Notes under the pieces: model-generated
Databases searched by the model: none
Seen by the model: the letters and a program-made list of their open reading frames with translations, nothing else
Told to the model about the DNA's origin: nothing
Program-made: the position numbers and the translations under genes
Source of the DNA: Rhinopomastus cyanomelas
Lineage: Eukaryota; Chordata; Aves; Bucerotiformes; Rhinopomastidae
Reading direction: 5' to 3'
Length of the DNA: 64,000 nucleotides
Assembly: GCA_013400115.1 (NCBI GenBank)
Contig: VXBP01007531.1
Location: forward strand, 126,260-190,259
Part shown: positions 1 to 13,500 of the stretch, in pieces
Layout of the letters: each line of letters opens with the position of its first letter
Position numbering within the stretch: the stretch's first letter is position 1

Positions 1-355
1 TGGAGAAGAGAAGACTGAGGGGACCTTATAAGAGCTTCCAGTACCTGAAGGGCCGACAGGAAAGCTGGAGAGGGACATTTTAAGAGATACTCTAGTGACA
101 GGACAAGGGGGAATGGCTTCAAACTAAAAGAGAGAATTTACATCAGATCTTAAGAAAAAGTTCTTCCTTGTGAGGATGCTGAGGCACTGGAACAGGTTTC
201 CCAGAGAGGTTGTGGCTGTTCCATCCTGGTGGTGTTCAAGGCTAGATTGACTGAGACTCTGGGCACCCTGGTCTGGTGAGAAGTGTTGCTGTTCATGGCA
301 GAGGGTTGGGACTGGATGATCTCTGAGGTTTCTTCCCACTTAAACCATTCTGTCT
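1..355 (+). mobile_element. CR1 LINE, 3' part (cut by the window start)
   Basis: Matches the CR1 3' region on the plus strand (ctggagaagagaagactgag near the start; aggcactggaacaggtttcc; actggatgatctctgaggtt). It is diverged. Confidence 0.85.
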
Positions 356-3300
356 CCTGGCCAGAGTGGGATTGATCTGTTGAGGCATGGTCTGAACTAT
401 CCTGTAGTGTAGCTTTTTCAGACAGGCACACAGGAAATTCAGGAAGGTTATCTTGACCTTTTTTCTAGAATAATGCCAGTGCGATTCATTCTTCATCTGT
501 TTGTACCTTTGAATGTGTATCTTTTCATGAGCTTCCTCCCCAATCTCAGTTCAGCTCTTGTTTTTGTGCATTTCTTGCAAATCATAGAATCATAGATCCT
601 ATCATTGATTTGGACCTCTCTGAGCCACTCTGTTTTGTCTAAAGTTACCAAGGATACCCTACATCCATTTATTTTAGTATATTGGCAGACATCAAAAGTT
701 TGGTTTTTTCCAATTCTCTCCAGTTTCCAGTCAGTTCTTTGTCCTAGGTGGTTTTTAAGTAACTCCTTGATTCATTAACATCTTGTAATGTGTTTGCTTC
801 TCTTCAATATTCGTGCATCATACTTGGCTGTTAAAGTTGGCACTGAAAGGCTAGGCCTAGGTTAGTTTGGCAAACCACCAAAGCCAAACATTGTTTATAA
901 CCTTCTAACAGTTTTGTATTCTGGATCAAATTCAGTAGAATTTGTTTTGAAAATAACTGTCTATTTGGAATGTGCTTCTTATGGGTTCATAATTTTCAGG
1001 AACCTATAGGGCCTGTGTTCACTGTTGTGTGTCTAGAGTTTGCCCAAGTTTTGTCAGTAAATCATAAACCAGTTCCAGTTGAAGTCTTTAGATTTCAGTT
1101 TACCTGAGAAGTATCAGGGAGGGCTTTGTGTTTAGCAAATTCAGGAGCAGCCTTCTATTAGCTGGTAGGGATATGTGAAATCCTGTCCAGCCCTTTTTGC
1201 ATCAGACTTTTTTTTTTATTCCCTTTAAAAAAAAAATCTTTTTTCAAAGTTGGTCAGTGGCCCTGCTATTCCTCTGGTTGCTGTATGTAGCTGCTGGTGA
1301 AAGCTGCATGGCCTGCTGCTGTCATACACCAGGTAAACAGGGCTCAGTTTTTCTAAGAGTATCTGAACAAAGGGGTTACTAACTGCCTTGGGTGTTTTGC
1401 GTAATTGCCACAATAGGTCAGATTGCTGCTCTGTGTGCTCCTGACAGCCTTTTCTTGCTGATTTTTGCTCTAAGGCTGCCATTCAGCCTTTGTTTTACGG
1501 CTTCTCTTGCAGCTCAGTACAGTGCATCTCCATGGATGTTTCTGAGCCTCTTGCTCTTGAAGAGGCGCTGAAATCCTGTGCTATCTTTGCACTCGCTCTG
1601 TTCTTGCTTTAAGCTCGGGCCGTATAGAATATTTAGCTTATACTTTCACTCTCCAAGTACAGTCTAATGTAGGATTGTGTTTGCAGTCTGTCTTCATTGT
1701 ACAGTGTATAATTTTTTCTTGAGATAAATTTGTGCAGTGGCACACAACCAACAATCTGTTCTGTGGTTCTCCTTCCAGCAGCTGACAGTCCTTTGACCAG
1801 GTAATAGGTTTATGTTTTGGGTTTCAGAATGATTCACTCACGTGGATTGGCAGCCTTTCTGCTTTCTAGGAATAGTGCAAGGTCACTGAAGGATGCAGTT
1901 TCCTGAGTGCTGTAGGTTGGAGGCTGTGCAAACAGTTTCAGCAGAGTTCTTAAATCATGTCTGTTCAGTCTCTTAATTTGGTTTTAGAAACAGTACCCTA
2001 GATGTTCTCTCCTGCAGTCGTTCTCCCTAAACTTGTTAGATTACAAGACTGAAGATCTATTTGTCTTTTGAGAGCTTTTAACTAGTGTGCAGGAATAGAC
2101 TAAATGTTTTGTGGCCACATTTGTTAGAGAACTTGAATTTTCAATGAATGTTTGAGATTTAATTCTTTCCAGTCACTACCCTTGATGAAAGTGGTCAAGC
2201 GACTGTAGTGATAGTAAAAAGTAATTGAAATAAAAAATAAATAAAGTTTTAAAAACCACATAAGTACTTTTCACTTTTGAAATTAAAAGCAACTATAAAA
2301 TTTGCTTTAAACACTTCCCTATTTTTCTTCACTTGCATGACATTCCCAGGAGACTAAGTTCTGTTTGTCACTCCTCTACCCAACTGGGCACATGCTTTTA
2401 GATTAACCCCTTCCTCCATCTGTGTCCTCTTTGTTGTCTTTATTTTCTTTTTTTCTTGCCGTTTAAGTCCTTTGAGCGGTGCTTGAATATGAAATGCATA
2501 GTCTTTCCAGCAAGGTGGATATTTGCACTGCTGAAGAATACGCATAAGCAAGTAGGCAGTGGACATACAGGGTAGATTTAAGTTCAAGATCTCTGTTTCG
2601 AATGTGTTACTACTCTCTAAAAGTGATCTGCAAGGAAGTAAAACTGGTGGCCTTTCTACTAATCATAGACAAGATGCAGATTGCTGTTGACAGACAAATA
2701 AATGGTGATTATCTTCACTGAGGAGCACAAATGACTCATTTTGCTTCTGTGTGAAGCAATGGTTTGAACTTTTCACTGTAATTCAAAAATAAGCATCACT
2801 ATTACTAGTAAAAATTAATAGTGAAGTGATTAGCTGTCCCTCATTAGCAAAACTCAGATGAAAAGCAGTTTGCATTCAGTTAAAAACAAGCAATAAGCCA
2901 GTGATGTGAGTCCATACATGTTTATTCACAGATCTCTAACAGAAGATCAGCTTATCCTTTCCAATTGTTTGCATGTGAGGCTCCTGTTTTAAGGAGGGTA
3001 GAGTTTCATGTTTCATTTACTTCACCTACAGCTGGATGTGGTAGAACTTGGATGCAAGGGATGGCAGCTTAGGATAAAGGGTCCTATGTGGCCCTGAGTT
3101 GACTAGGTGTTTGAAAGAGTGGTGAAGCAAGTAAGCAGACATGACCCTCCTGAGAATTTCTGTACAGGTGAGGTCAAGCTGTTGAAATTCTTGAGCATAA
3201 GGCCATCGTAGCATATGCAGTGAGGACAGAGAGCAACTTTTTTCCCATTTCTCTTTCATTGTTAACATTTCTCAAATCATACAGATGGTGTTCTGGCTTC

Positions 3301-4382
3301 AGGTCATGTCCCATGGTACATACTAAGCAACAAACCCAACTGCAGAGGACTTGTGGAGAATATTGGCAAGTGATCTGCATTGGCTGTCTGCTTTAGTCAA
3401 AGGTTAAGTGGGAATGCTTTAGGGCTTTCATACGGTGTTGCCAGTTGTAAAACTTTGGAGGATGTATCTGTTAAATCAGAGAAGAGCTTTTAATCATATT
3501 CTTAAATTCCATTGAAGAATTTATTATGAAGCCTGCACTCAAAACCTGCACGTGTAGTGTGTCCCAATCAGGTGTTGGTAAGAACATGATCTTACTGCAG
3601 CTACAAAGGCTTTGAGTATAAAAAAAACCCCACCAAAACCAAAGCTTTGCAGTCTTTGTGTGGTTTTATGTGCGAATCAGAACGTATAGACACAGGATAA
3701 GCTTAGGTAGGCAGTCTTGCACAAGCCAAATTAATTATTCTTTGTCTTTATCCATTTTGTTCACTCTGACTTCCTTTGCCTTGGTAAGGTTTGAAGTGGC
3801 ACTGTCTTGCCCCTAGCATGCTTCATGGGGAAAAGCACAGAAAGGGTCAAATCAGCTGAAGCCTGGAGAGCTCAGAAAACCTGACTCTGGCCCAAACCAT
3901 TTCACTTCAGACAGAAAAGTGAATCAGGGAGTTAGGTGTAAGAAAAGCTGGCAAGGGGTCAGCCAGAGCTCATGCCTTGCCACCCACTGCCCCACTTTTC
4001 CCATGGCAGGTGTGCTGGTGCGCATGCATGCATGCACACACGCAGTTGTTTCAGGTAGCAGGGTAATTTTGCCTCACTTCTCTGTACAAGTTCTGTGCTT
4101 ATGCAGATCTTCTGACTTCTGAACCAAAAGGTCTGCAGCCTGCACTTCAGAACCCATAGTGCAAAGCAGGAACAGTTTGATTGTTTGACATAATGATGAG
4201 TATTCAGTGCTCTGTGTGTTTGGAGTCTTTCATAATGGGTATTACTAATTTTTTACTGTGAACAGAGGGATTACTGAATATGAACTGTCATTTCAGGTGT
4301 CTCAAAGACATTGTGTCCCTGTTTTATGTCACGCATATCAGTGTCATGTCTGACAGTGTGTGTTTTGTTTCCTCTCACTTAG
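356..4382 (+). other. TAOK3: TAOK3 intron (first in the window)
   Basis: I see no exon that would encode the end of the kinase domain here, and no repeat apart from the remnant near 586. Short A and T runs occur near 1210-1240 and 2220-2260. Confidence 0.5.
586..645 (-). mobile_element. Possible CR1 3'-end remnant
   Basis: aatcatagaatcatagatcc resembles the antisense CR1 tail. The rest is too diverged to be sure. Confidence 0.35.
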
Positions 4383-4550
4383 CATGATTTTGTTCGCCGA
4401 GACCGACCAGCAAGGGTACTAATAGACCTCATACAAAGGACAAAAGATGCAGTACGAGAACTGGATAACCTTCAGTACCGGAAAATGAAGAAAATTCTTT
4501 TCCAGGAGGCACGGAACGGCCCACTGAATGAGTCCCAGGAGGAGGAGGAG
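4383..4550 (+). CDS. TAOK3: TAOK3 exon, post-kinase segment
   Basis: 56 codons, from HDFVRRDRPARVLIDLIQRT to the run EEEE. It follows the acceptor ...cacttag and ends at gag|gtactt. This is the first TAOK3 exon seen in the window. It covers the end of the kinase lobe and the conserved RTKDAVRELDNLQYRKMKK helix. Confidence 0.95.
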
Positions 4551-7500
4551 GTACTTTTACTGTGTTACCCCATTCACACTTACAAATAATTTTAGGACAT
4601 GTGAGGTAAGGATAACAAGCAGTAGTAGCCTTTACGCAGTGTTAGATATGCACTTACTGGCAGCTTTAAAACTTTTTTTTTTCAACTGGTGGCCTTTCTT
4701 CTGAAAGCTCTAGGAGGGAAACTTGTTTGGAGGGATGTTCTCTGAAGGAGGCGGCTCACAGGCTGTATGAGTGAAGAGAGTCTGATAGTGCAGACTGTTT
4801 TTAACACATTAGTACACTCAAGACCACTTGATTGATGTTAATATTTTTTTTTCCATGTCCATTCCTTCACAGTAAAGTTATTGGTCTGTCATGAGCTGAA
4901 AAGCAAATCACCAAAACAGTGAGACTAATTATTGTTAAATTTTTTAATGTTAAAGAAGATAAAGTAATTCAACTTCAGTTTAAATCATGTCATAAACTAC
5001 CCACTTAATTAATGTTTGATAATGGACACTAACTGGCTTACAGAAGGAAATCAGTAATTTTTCAGCTGGTAAGCTTAGAAGAAAATGGATGTAATTTGGT
5101 GCAGGCACACTGGAGAAATGAATGCTGTGCAGTCAGATAATACACAGTGAAATGCTTGAGCTCAGCATATATTCAGGACCTTGGTTTTGAGGTTTGTGTG
5201 TGTCACATGTTCCTTTATAGCTGAGTTACAGCTCTGGTTTAAGGGAATGGGCAAACCTGGGTGTCAGATAGGAAGTATTCAGCAGGAGGGGACTGGCACT
5301 TAATGCTGTCCTTTGCTTTGAAGGAGATGCACAAAAGAAGCAGAAACAGCAACCACTGTAATTAAAGCTTCAAAGTATTTCTGTTGTAACCCTCCAGTGA
5401 GCCAACTTCTAAACCTTGAGCTTAATTCAGGGGGGTGGGAGAATCATCAGACTTTTGCACTGAAATTGTAAAGCTTTCTCTACCTATGTGTGAAAAGCTG
5501 TTTGGAGAGTGACAGGGTTGGAAGATGTGAAGGAATGGGTTTCCTGTTTGTTTGGCAGATCCAAGCTCAACAGCTAAGTAGGGTACGTGTGGTAGGAGAC
5601 GGCTCCAAGATGTATCTTCTGTTTCTCCTGTTCCCACTCCTCAAAGCGGGGAGTGTGGAGGGGAAGCAATATTATAAATTCAGGAATTAACACCCTAATG
5701 AAGTTCACACTCTGCATGTGCACAGCATGCTCTGCACTGCTGTACCACTGAGCTTGTGTACCACACTAAGAGGTCATATTGCTCGTGCGTATTGCTGGCT
5801 TGGCAGCAAACAGAAAACCTAGCAGGGGCTTCTGTTACTACTTAAGTACTTCACAGAAGCTTCTCAACTGTAAATGCCACAGGGCAGTTCCTTTTTCTAC
5901 CTTTAACTTTCTAAAGTGGAAAAGGGTTAGGGTTGGCATCCCACATCTGCAACACTCAAGCTATTACTAATGCTTTCCTCAGAGCTCTCGTAAGAAAGAT
6001 ATGGTCATTTGGAAAGTAGTCATCTCAGGAAGTTAAGGTTAAAGCTGCACATGCAGTCTTCACTCTGTCCTTTGTGCACGTAGATTCATTAATTACACAG
6101 CCATTTCCTCATTTCAGCTGTTATTTCTTCTGCAACTTAATATAGGCATCCTGGAAATTCCCATGTGCATGTGTTCTCTGTAGAACAGTAATATTTTGGA
6201 TGTTAAGTGCTCTCACACAGGATCTGGATGATCTGCTGATTGCCTAAATAATCACACAATCACATACGAATCTGTCAAGTCTGACAATTTTATCTTTGTC
6301 TGTTTCCAGAAAATGAGTACCCTGCTAATTGCTTTGTAATTCTCTTCAACCTCACTTTGGAGGCCAAGGCAGACTGGCTGCAGCAGCAAGCTGTTCATTT
6401 TGATAAATCAAGGCTATTTCAGACCAGCAGCTAAAGGATGATTGGAGTTCTCAGTCCTCACTGTGAACTTCTTGCAAGCCTTCATTGCCAATAGTTCATC
6501 ACAAAGGATTCCATAAATTCTCTTACTCCTGATTAGGTGCATACTTGGAGGTTACTGTCCTTGTATGAGTATGTAACAAGGAAAAAGGCTGTTAACGTGC
6601 AATATTTGTCTGTAGACAAATACCTATGCGGGAAAATACACCCTATATGGGAATATTTATTTACATGTGGCTAAAAAGATTACAGCCATTTTAATCACTG
6701 TAGTAATGCAGGCCTGTCTGAGTCATCTGTTTAAAGGTGAATGAAGACTCTAACTTGGCCCAAAACACAAGGTTAAAAGGGTTTTTATCTTGACAAAATG
6801 AAGATGCTCACTAATTAAGACTTGGAGGTTAAAACCTCCGCACTTGTTAAACACCACGTGATATTTATCAAATAATAAACAATTGGGTTCATTGTCTCAC
6901 ATCTCTTCTGATTCACAAAATGTGTCATAGCATATCCTGACGTGGAACAGTTTTTTGATACAACTTTAGATTATTCCTTTAAATTCTGAGACACTTCCTG
7001 CCAGCCATCCAGTATTTCTGGATGTCTCCTATTCAAGACAAAAGCCACACCCAGACTTACTGATATGTGGAAAAAACAGGCTTGAAGCTTGATGTAGTAA
7101 GGTTGCAGGGGAAAAAGCAACAGCTCACTGGCCCACCTGGATTATTTGATAACCACAGTAGCCTTGAAAAACTGTAGTTGCCAAAATAATGAGCAAAGAA
7201 CTTTTAATTCTGCAGAGTTGCCTTTAAAGCAGCCTTTGGGCACTGCAGGGCAGGTGATCTCCTGCAGTATTTGTAACTGATACCCCTTGTTTTATAGGAC
7301 AGTGAGCATGGATCAAACCTGAGTAGGAAGATGGACAGTCTGGGCAGCAACCATTCCATCCCAAGCATGTCTGTGAGCACAGGCAGTCAGAGCAGCAGTG
7401 TGAGCAGCATGCAGGAGGTCCTGGATGAGAGCAGCCCTGAACTGGTCATGATGCATAGTGACGAGAGCACAATTAATTGCACTTCCTCCGTTGTTCACAA

Positions 7501-10500
7501 GAAGGTATGTTCTCTGGTGCTCTCCATAGCTTCTTGCAGTCCCTGCTATTGCTCACGTTGGCTCACCTGTGTAAGGCTCAGTCTTTTGTGGTCCATATGC
7601 TAAGAGCAAGAGCTGGTGCCAGGCTTGCCAGAATAAACTGTTTTTCTTCAATAACCTATGAATATAAAAAAGGCTGCTAATGACAGGTAGCATGGTCAGT
7701 ATCTAGGCAGGGTTCACGCAGACTTACTGCATGCCTCCTTACCCAGCCCTGCATGTGCACTTTATCTCTGCTTATGAAATCAGCCCTTGTTTCCCTGTGA
7801 ATGATGGTACTGAATGATATAGCACTGTGACAAGTGGTCGTAGCTTCTGAGCTGACCATTTACCAATCACAGTGTGTGATTAAAATCTGCTTGCACTTGG
7901 ATTTCCCTCATGAGAAGTGGAAGTGTGCAGAACCCTGGACCCTTCCTACAAGGTATGTTTTGAGTCAAGTTCCACTTGATGCTTTTCTGCTGTTTTTGCT
8001 GCATGTTGTGATCTTTTGCCTTTCATTTTCTTTGTACTAGATATCAAACTCAAGTTGTCTAACTAAATCAACACCTCATCTGGGATAGTTTGGCAAAAAT
8101 AGTTTGGGCTTGGCCTTAGCAGTGTCACTTACTAGTCAGCGATAAAATGTAAGGTGATGTGATTGCACTTGCAAAGAGCTTCACGGGAGCATGAGAAGTA
8201 TAAATTGCCTGTTTGTAAGGTTACAGTAAAGCCTGGTTTAAGCTAGTTTATGTATGTACTTAAGCTAGCTTATATATGTATTTGGGTCAAGGCAATCCTA
8301 AGCACAAATACAGGCTGGGTAGTGACTGGCTGGAAAGTAGCCCTGAGGAGAGGGACTTGGGTGTGCTTGTGGACAAAAGGCTCAACATGAGCCAGCAGTG
8401 TGCACTTGCAGCCCAGAAGGCTAACCGGATCCTGGGCTGCATCAAGAGAAGTGTGGCCAGCAGATCACGGGAGGTGATTCTCGCCATGATTCTCTGCTCT
8501 GGTGAGACCCCACCTGGAGCACTGCGTCCAGTTCTGGAGCCCTTATTACAAGAAGGATGTGGATGTGCTGGAGCGTGTGCAGAGGAGGGCCACTAGGATG
8601 ATCAGAGGACTGGAGCACCTCTCCTATGAGGCCAGACAGAGAGTTGGGGCTGTTCAGTCTGGAGAAGAGGAGGCTCCGAGGTGACCTTCTTGTGGCCTTC
8701 CAGTATCTGAAGGGGGCCTACAAAAAGGCTGGGGAGGGACTATTTAGGATGACTGGTAGTGACAGGACATGGGGGAATGGAGCAAAGCTGGAGATGGGTA
8801 GATTTAGAGTGGATGTGAGGAGGAAGTTCTTCACTGTGAGAGTGGTGAGAGCCTGGAATGGGTTTCCCAGGGACGTGTTTGGGGCCCCATCCCTGGAGGT
8901 GTTTAAGGCCAGGCTGGATGGGGCTCTGGCCAGCCTGATCTAGGGTGGGGTGTCCCAGCTTGGTAGGGGGGTTGGAACTGGATGATCAGGTGGTCCCTTC
9001 CAATCCTGAGTGATTCTGATTCTAAAACTTCTCCAGTGAAGTGATCCTGCTGTGGCAGGGGGATTGGAGTAGATGATCATTCGGGGTTCCTTCCAGTCCC
9101 TGATGATTCTATGATTTGTAAGCAGTTTTCCCTCCTGAAATACAGTATTTGAATATTCAAGCAATTGTAAAAGGGAACTTTCAATAAACTTTGCCTTCAA
9201 CTAAAGATTGAGTTCTCTGTTTAAAGGTAGCAGTAGACAAGTTGCATAGTGTTCAGGATGTTACTTCTTCTGGAAATACATTTGCAGTAACACCTTCAGA
9301 GAAGATTGTTTTTTCACTTTTCTAGGTGTTGTGTACAAAACACCAGCCTGAGGAACTGTCCTGTTGTGTGTTCTGGGTGATTCTACTTGGAGCTCTTTCT
9401 GCCTTTGCATAGACTTCAGAACTGTGTATTAACTCTATTTCACACCATTAAGCAGTTATGTGTGCATTAATATGGAAGTTTGAGGAGACTGATTTACGGC
9501 AGTCCTATGTCACAGTGTCACTGGCTGTTCAGTGCCGTGACAGTTGATGAAAATGAAACATGAGCCACTGTCTTCAGGTAGAAACTGTATTTGTGAGAGA
9601 AGTAGAGTTCCTGCTTGTTTTAGTAATATTTTGGTTTATAATCATTGTATGACAATTCTAAAATACAAATAGAAGGAGATTTCTGACGCTATTAGTTCAG
9701 CCCTCATAGGTTTCTGCATAGTTATTGTTTTTTTGAGATTGGCATTGAGTCGAGTAGAATCCATAAGCCTGACACCAGGTGGAAGTTCATGTTCTCTGAG
9801 TTGAAAAGACAGAGTCTCTTGCATGGTTTTAAATCTTCTTGAAGAATGGCTTAACACTGGTTTGGAGGGTAATCCTGGAAGCACAAAAAAATCACGCAAT
9901 GCAGTTTTGTTCTAGCAAGTGAGAAGTAGAGAATGTGGAGTTTGGTAGCACTCTGAGCCTAATGACTAACAAAATGGAAAGAACCTGGGCTTCACGTTTA
10001 AATTAAGCTTGGTTTTGCATTTAATCAGCCTTTAAAGGCTGAAAATACTGACAAGCATAATTAGCCAGCTGTCTCATTATGTGGGCACAGGGTCACACAC
10101 AAGATTGTTTTGACATGGGTCAAATCAAAAGTGTTGTGTTAAATGATGGTCTTCTACAAATGTGTTAATTAACAATCTCCACATGTACCAGACTCTGTAA
10201 AGTCACCACGATGGCAAGTTTCCAAGACTGTTGGTATTTTCTAAGGCTTAAAGCTGCATCAGAGGCCTTTTGATTTCTTTAGAGCGTGGCCCCAGAATGT
10301 CGTGTGCAGTTGTAAAATGTTAGGAGGAGAGTCCAGGGTCACATGTGAACTGTAGTTCCAACCTTCAGCGCCACAAATTGCTGCTCAGTGGAAAAGCCAG
10401 TCTGGACTGGTGGTTACTTGGTATAAATCGGGAGCTTTGAGCATCCCCACCAAGCACTCCTAGTACCTATACCATGACCAACTACCCTGAGAAGGCAGTG

Positions 10501-13500
10501 TGTGAGAAACAGGCTGATGTGTAAAATATCTTTATACACAATTGTTTGTTTTTGTTTTTAACAGCTGCTACTTGGCTGTAACTTCCAAACATGTTTTGTG
10601 GTCACATAGTAAGTGACCTGCTTGTGAGCTGGTCTAGGAATTAGGGGGATGTTGGGATGAGGGCTTGATGATCCTGGAGGTCCTTTCCAGCCATGATGAT
10701 TCTGTAATTCTATGAATTTCCACTGCCTATGTTAGTCCATGTGGCATGATAGCCAGTGTGTTGGGTTTTGCCTGATGGAGAACAGCATTTCTAATAACTC
10801 CTCTGTAAAAGCAGGGACAGCCTCACCCTTTACACAGCAAAAAAGCTTTGAGGCAGCAGCAGAGCTCCATGTTTCCTAGCTTGTGCTTAGAGCAAAGGTG
10901 GCTCTCACCTACCAGCTGAGTAGAACTTCTAGATTAGAAGAAAAGTCACTGGACAGGAAGCAAACAGTAATAATAAAAAGCCATAATTGAAAGTGTAGCT
11001 TTTAATAGAACTCAGCTTATAACTGTGTCTTAAGCTCCTGGAAGCTAAAAACCTGCAGTAGTGTCTCCTGCTCAGGCAGGAAGCCTGTGTCTCCTTCCTT
11101 TGGATCGCAGTCCATCCTTAGAATCCAAGACTGCTTCCTTAGGAGGATGCCTTAATCAACAGCAAATTCTGTACAGAAAATTGAACTGTCTGGTCCAGCT
11201 TGGGTGAGCTGTATGTTAGCAATTTTTTCTGGACCCTTCACGGGTTTCACATTGGTGACTTCTCCGTGAACATCGTAGGATGATCATTGTAAGAGTTCTG
11301 GTTTTTTAATGTCTTTTGAAGATAGTTAACATAACTGTGCTTCTCCATCCAAGGATCATCATACCTATGGATACACGTTCTCTTGTCCACCTCCTGCTGG
11401 GAGCTAGTTCAGCTGTTCAGCTGCTTTGTTCAGCTGCCGGTAAATCACAGAATTATTAAGAATTATTGAGGGTGGAAAAGACCTCAGAGATCATAAAGTC
11501 TAAATGTGAGTGTGTGTACAGGTGGCTTCCCAGAAATGCTGGTTTGTTGTCCTATGTGAGTATGCCAAGCAGTAAGACATGCTCACAAATTATATTGTTT
11601 TATTTCCATAAAACTTCTTAATAGCAAAATAAGGTTGTTCTCTTTTAATCTAAGCAAAAAGCCAACGTGGTATTGTTGCATTCAACCACAGTAAGGTGAT
11701 GTTGTACTTCAAGTGAAGTTCTTATGAAGCTAGAACTTGGTCAACAAAAATGTCAGGGAAATCCTCTGATTGGAAGTAATTTTGAAAATGGGTGAGAAGA
11801 GGATGTACGCAGTAGATCATCACAAATTCTTGCCCAATGTCTGTAATAAAAACACATTTGTATAATAATTGTCACAACCTGAGTGACTTTCCAGGTCCAT
11901 TAAATTAACCTGTACGTGGTGCCTCTCTCTGCCATGATTAATATGCATATCCTGGATTCTGTGAATGGAGGGAGTGCTCTGCCATGACGTTCTGCGCGAG
12001 TTACAGCTGAGGCAAAGCTAAGTGTGCTTTCCTCTGTATCAAGATTTATGATCCATCCTTGGAAGAGATGTTGTTATGAGATGTAAACGATATTTAGGTA
12101 ATGACTTGCTGAGTTTTGGCTTGTGTGTGCCGGCAGCGATGACTCCTTACGTACCTTCTGGAACTGTGTCAAGAAGGTTGGTGACATGAAGCCTTTTCTT
12201 GAAAGACTCTTGATACTTAAACCTCTCTGTAGATTATCGAGGCATTTTCATGCAGTGTATTAAAATGAATGATGGGATACTGTTGTCCTGCTTGCTCTTC
12301 AAATTCTTAGAAGGAAGGGATTTGCTGCAATTCCATTAAAGTCCTTACAATGGCACAGAAATTGCCTTTCCTATTTGTCAAGGAGACTGGCAGTCCTTTC
12401 CAGTTAGTGAACCCTCTTGTCTAAGGAGTGGGTTTGAAGGTTTTTATTAGTGTCTTAACAAAGTGCAGCGTACAAGGGAATGTTCCTTTTGAGGTGAAAG
12501 CTTACATGTTTCAGCTTTAGGCTGGCTCAGTGTCACCAAAGTTTGCAGTTAGGGGTGTATGTTAGGGTTTTAAATTGAAGATGATGGAGTGTCTTTCTCT
12601 GTAATTTGTTAATTTTTGTTTGATGCTTTGTCAGTGCAAGGCTTAGTTCAGCTGAATGACAATGTTACACCCTGAAAAACTATAAATACCAAATGCAATT
12701 TATAGTTATGTCTCCTCAGTTTTGCTCTGATTAAAATCTGAGGCAGAATTCTCCTACGGAGAAAAATCAACTCCTGTCTACTCACTGAGTTGGTGCCTGT
12801 TTGTGTCTATAGCTTGCTTGTTCCTAGCTGGCTTCCGAGCAGGTATTTTATTCTCCTAGGAAGTTCTGTTGCAGTGATTTGTTTATATGGCGTTGGTTTA
12901 TTTCCCTGGTGTTCCTTGGAACAAGGCACTTGTTTCTCCAAAATAAACCAGAACCAAACCACCAAAAGCTTACCTGACCTGTGTAATTACCAAATGTTGT
13001 CAGACAGGAGACTAGTTGGAATATCTTGAATGTGAAATGAAGATACTGTTAGAAACTGTTAGCCATCTTAAAAACTTGCAGCAGTGGTGTTAAACAGATA
13101 TTCCTGAAATGATGTGCTGGTGTTGGGGGTAGGGGATGGCAAAGCCTTTCTTTCAGTGAGGAGGATGAAAAGCCTATGTGTAGCTGATCCATGGAACTCA
13201 AGCAAAATTCAGGTTCTCACTCTGTGGTTGTAATCCTGAAAAATGAGTTCCTTACCTGCAATGCAACACATGCAGGGTTGAGTGGTTTCTGCAGTACAGA
13301 TTTGTGCAAAGCTGGGAGCTAGGTGATATCCCACAAAGCCAGCTCAGCCCCACTGTCTGACAGAGTGTTTTATAGACCAGAAATGTACTTTCACCTAAGA
13401 ATAGGTGAATGCAAAAATGCAAATCCATTTTGTTACATGAGTGTCTGGCTAGCCTGAGGCCTATCTCTAGGAATACTGGTCATCTTTAGGCTGGAAGTGA

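Noticed and set aside
1..4382. Search for upstream TAOK3 kinase exons
   Set aside because: No segment encodes the expected kinase C-lobe residues preceding HDFVRR; they must lie outside the window.
11930..11955. Octamer-like attaatatgcatat as a regulatory element
   Set aside because: A single short motif in a large A/T-rich intron; expected by chance.
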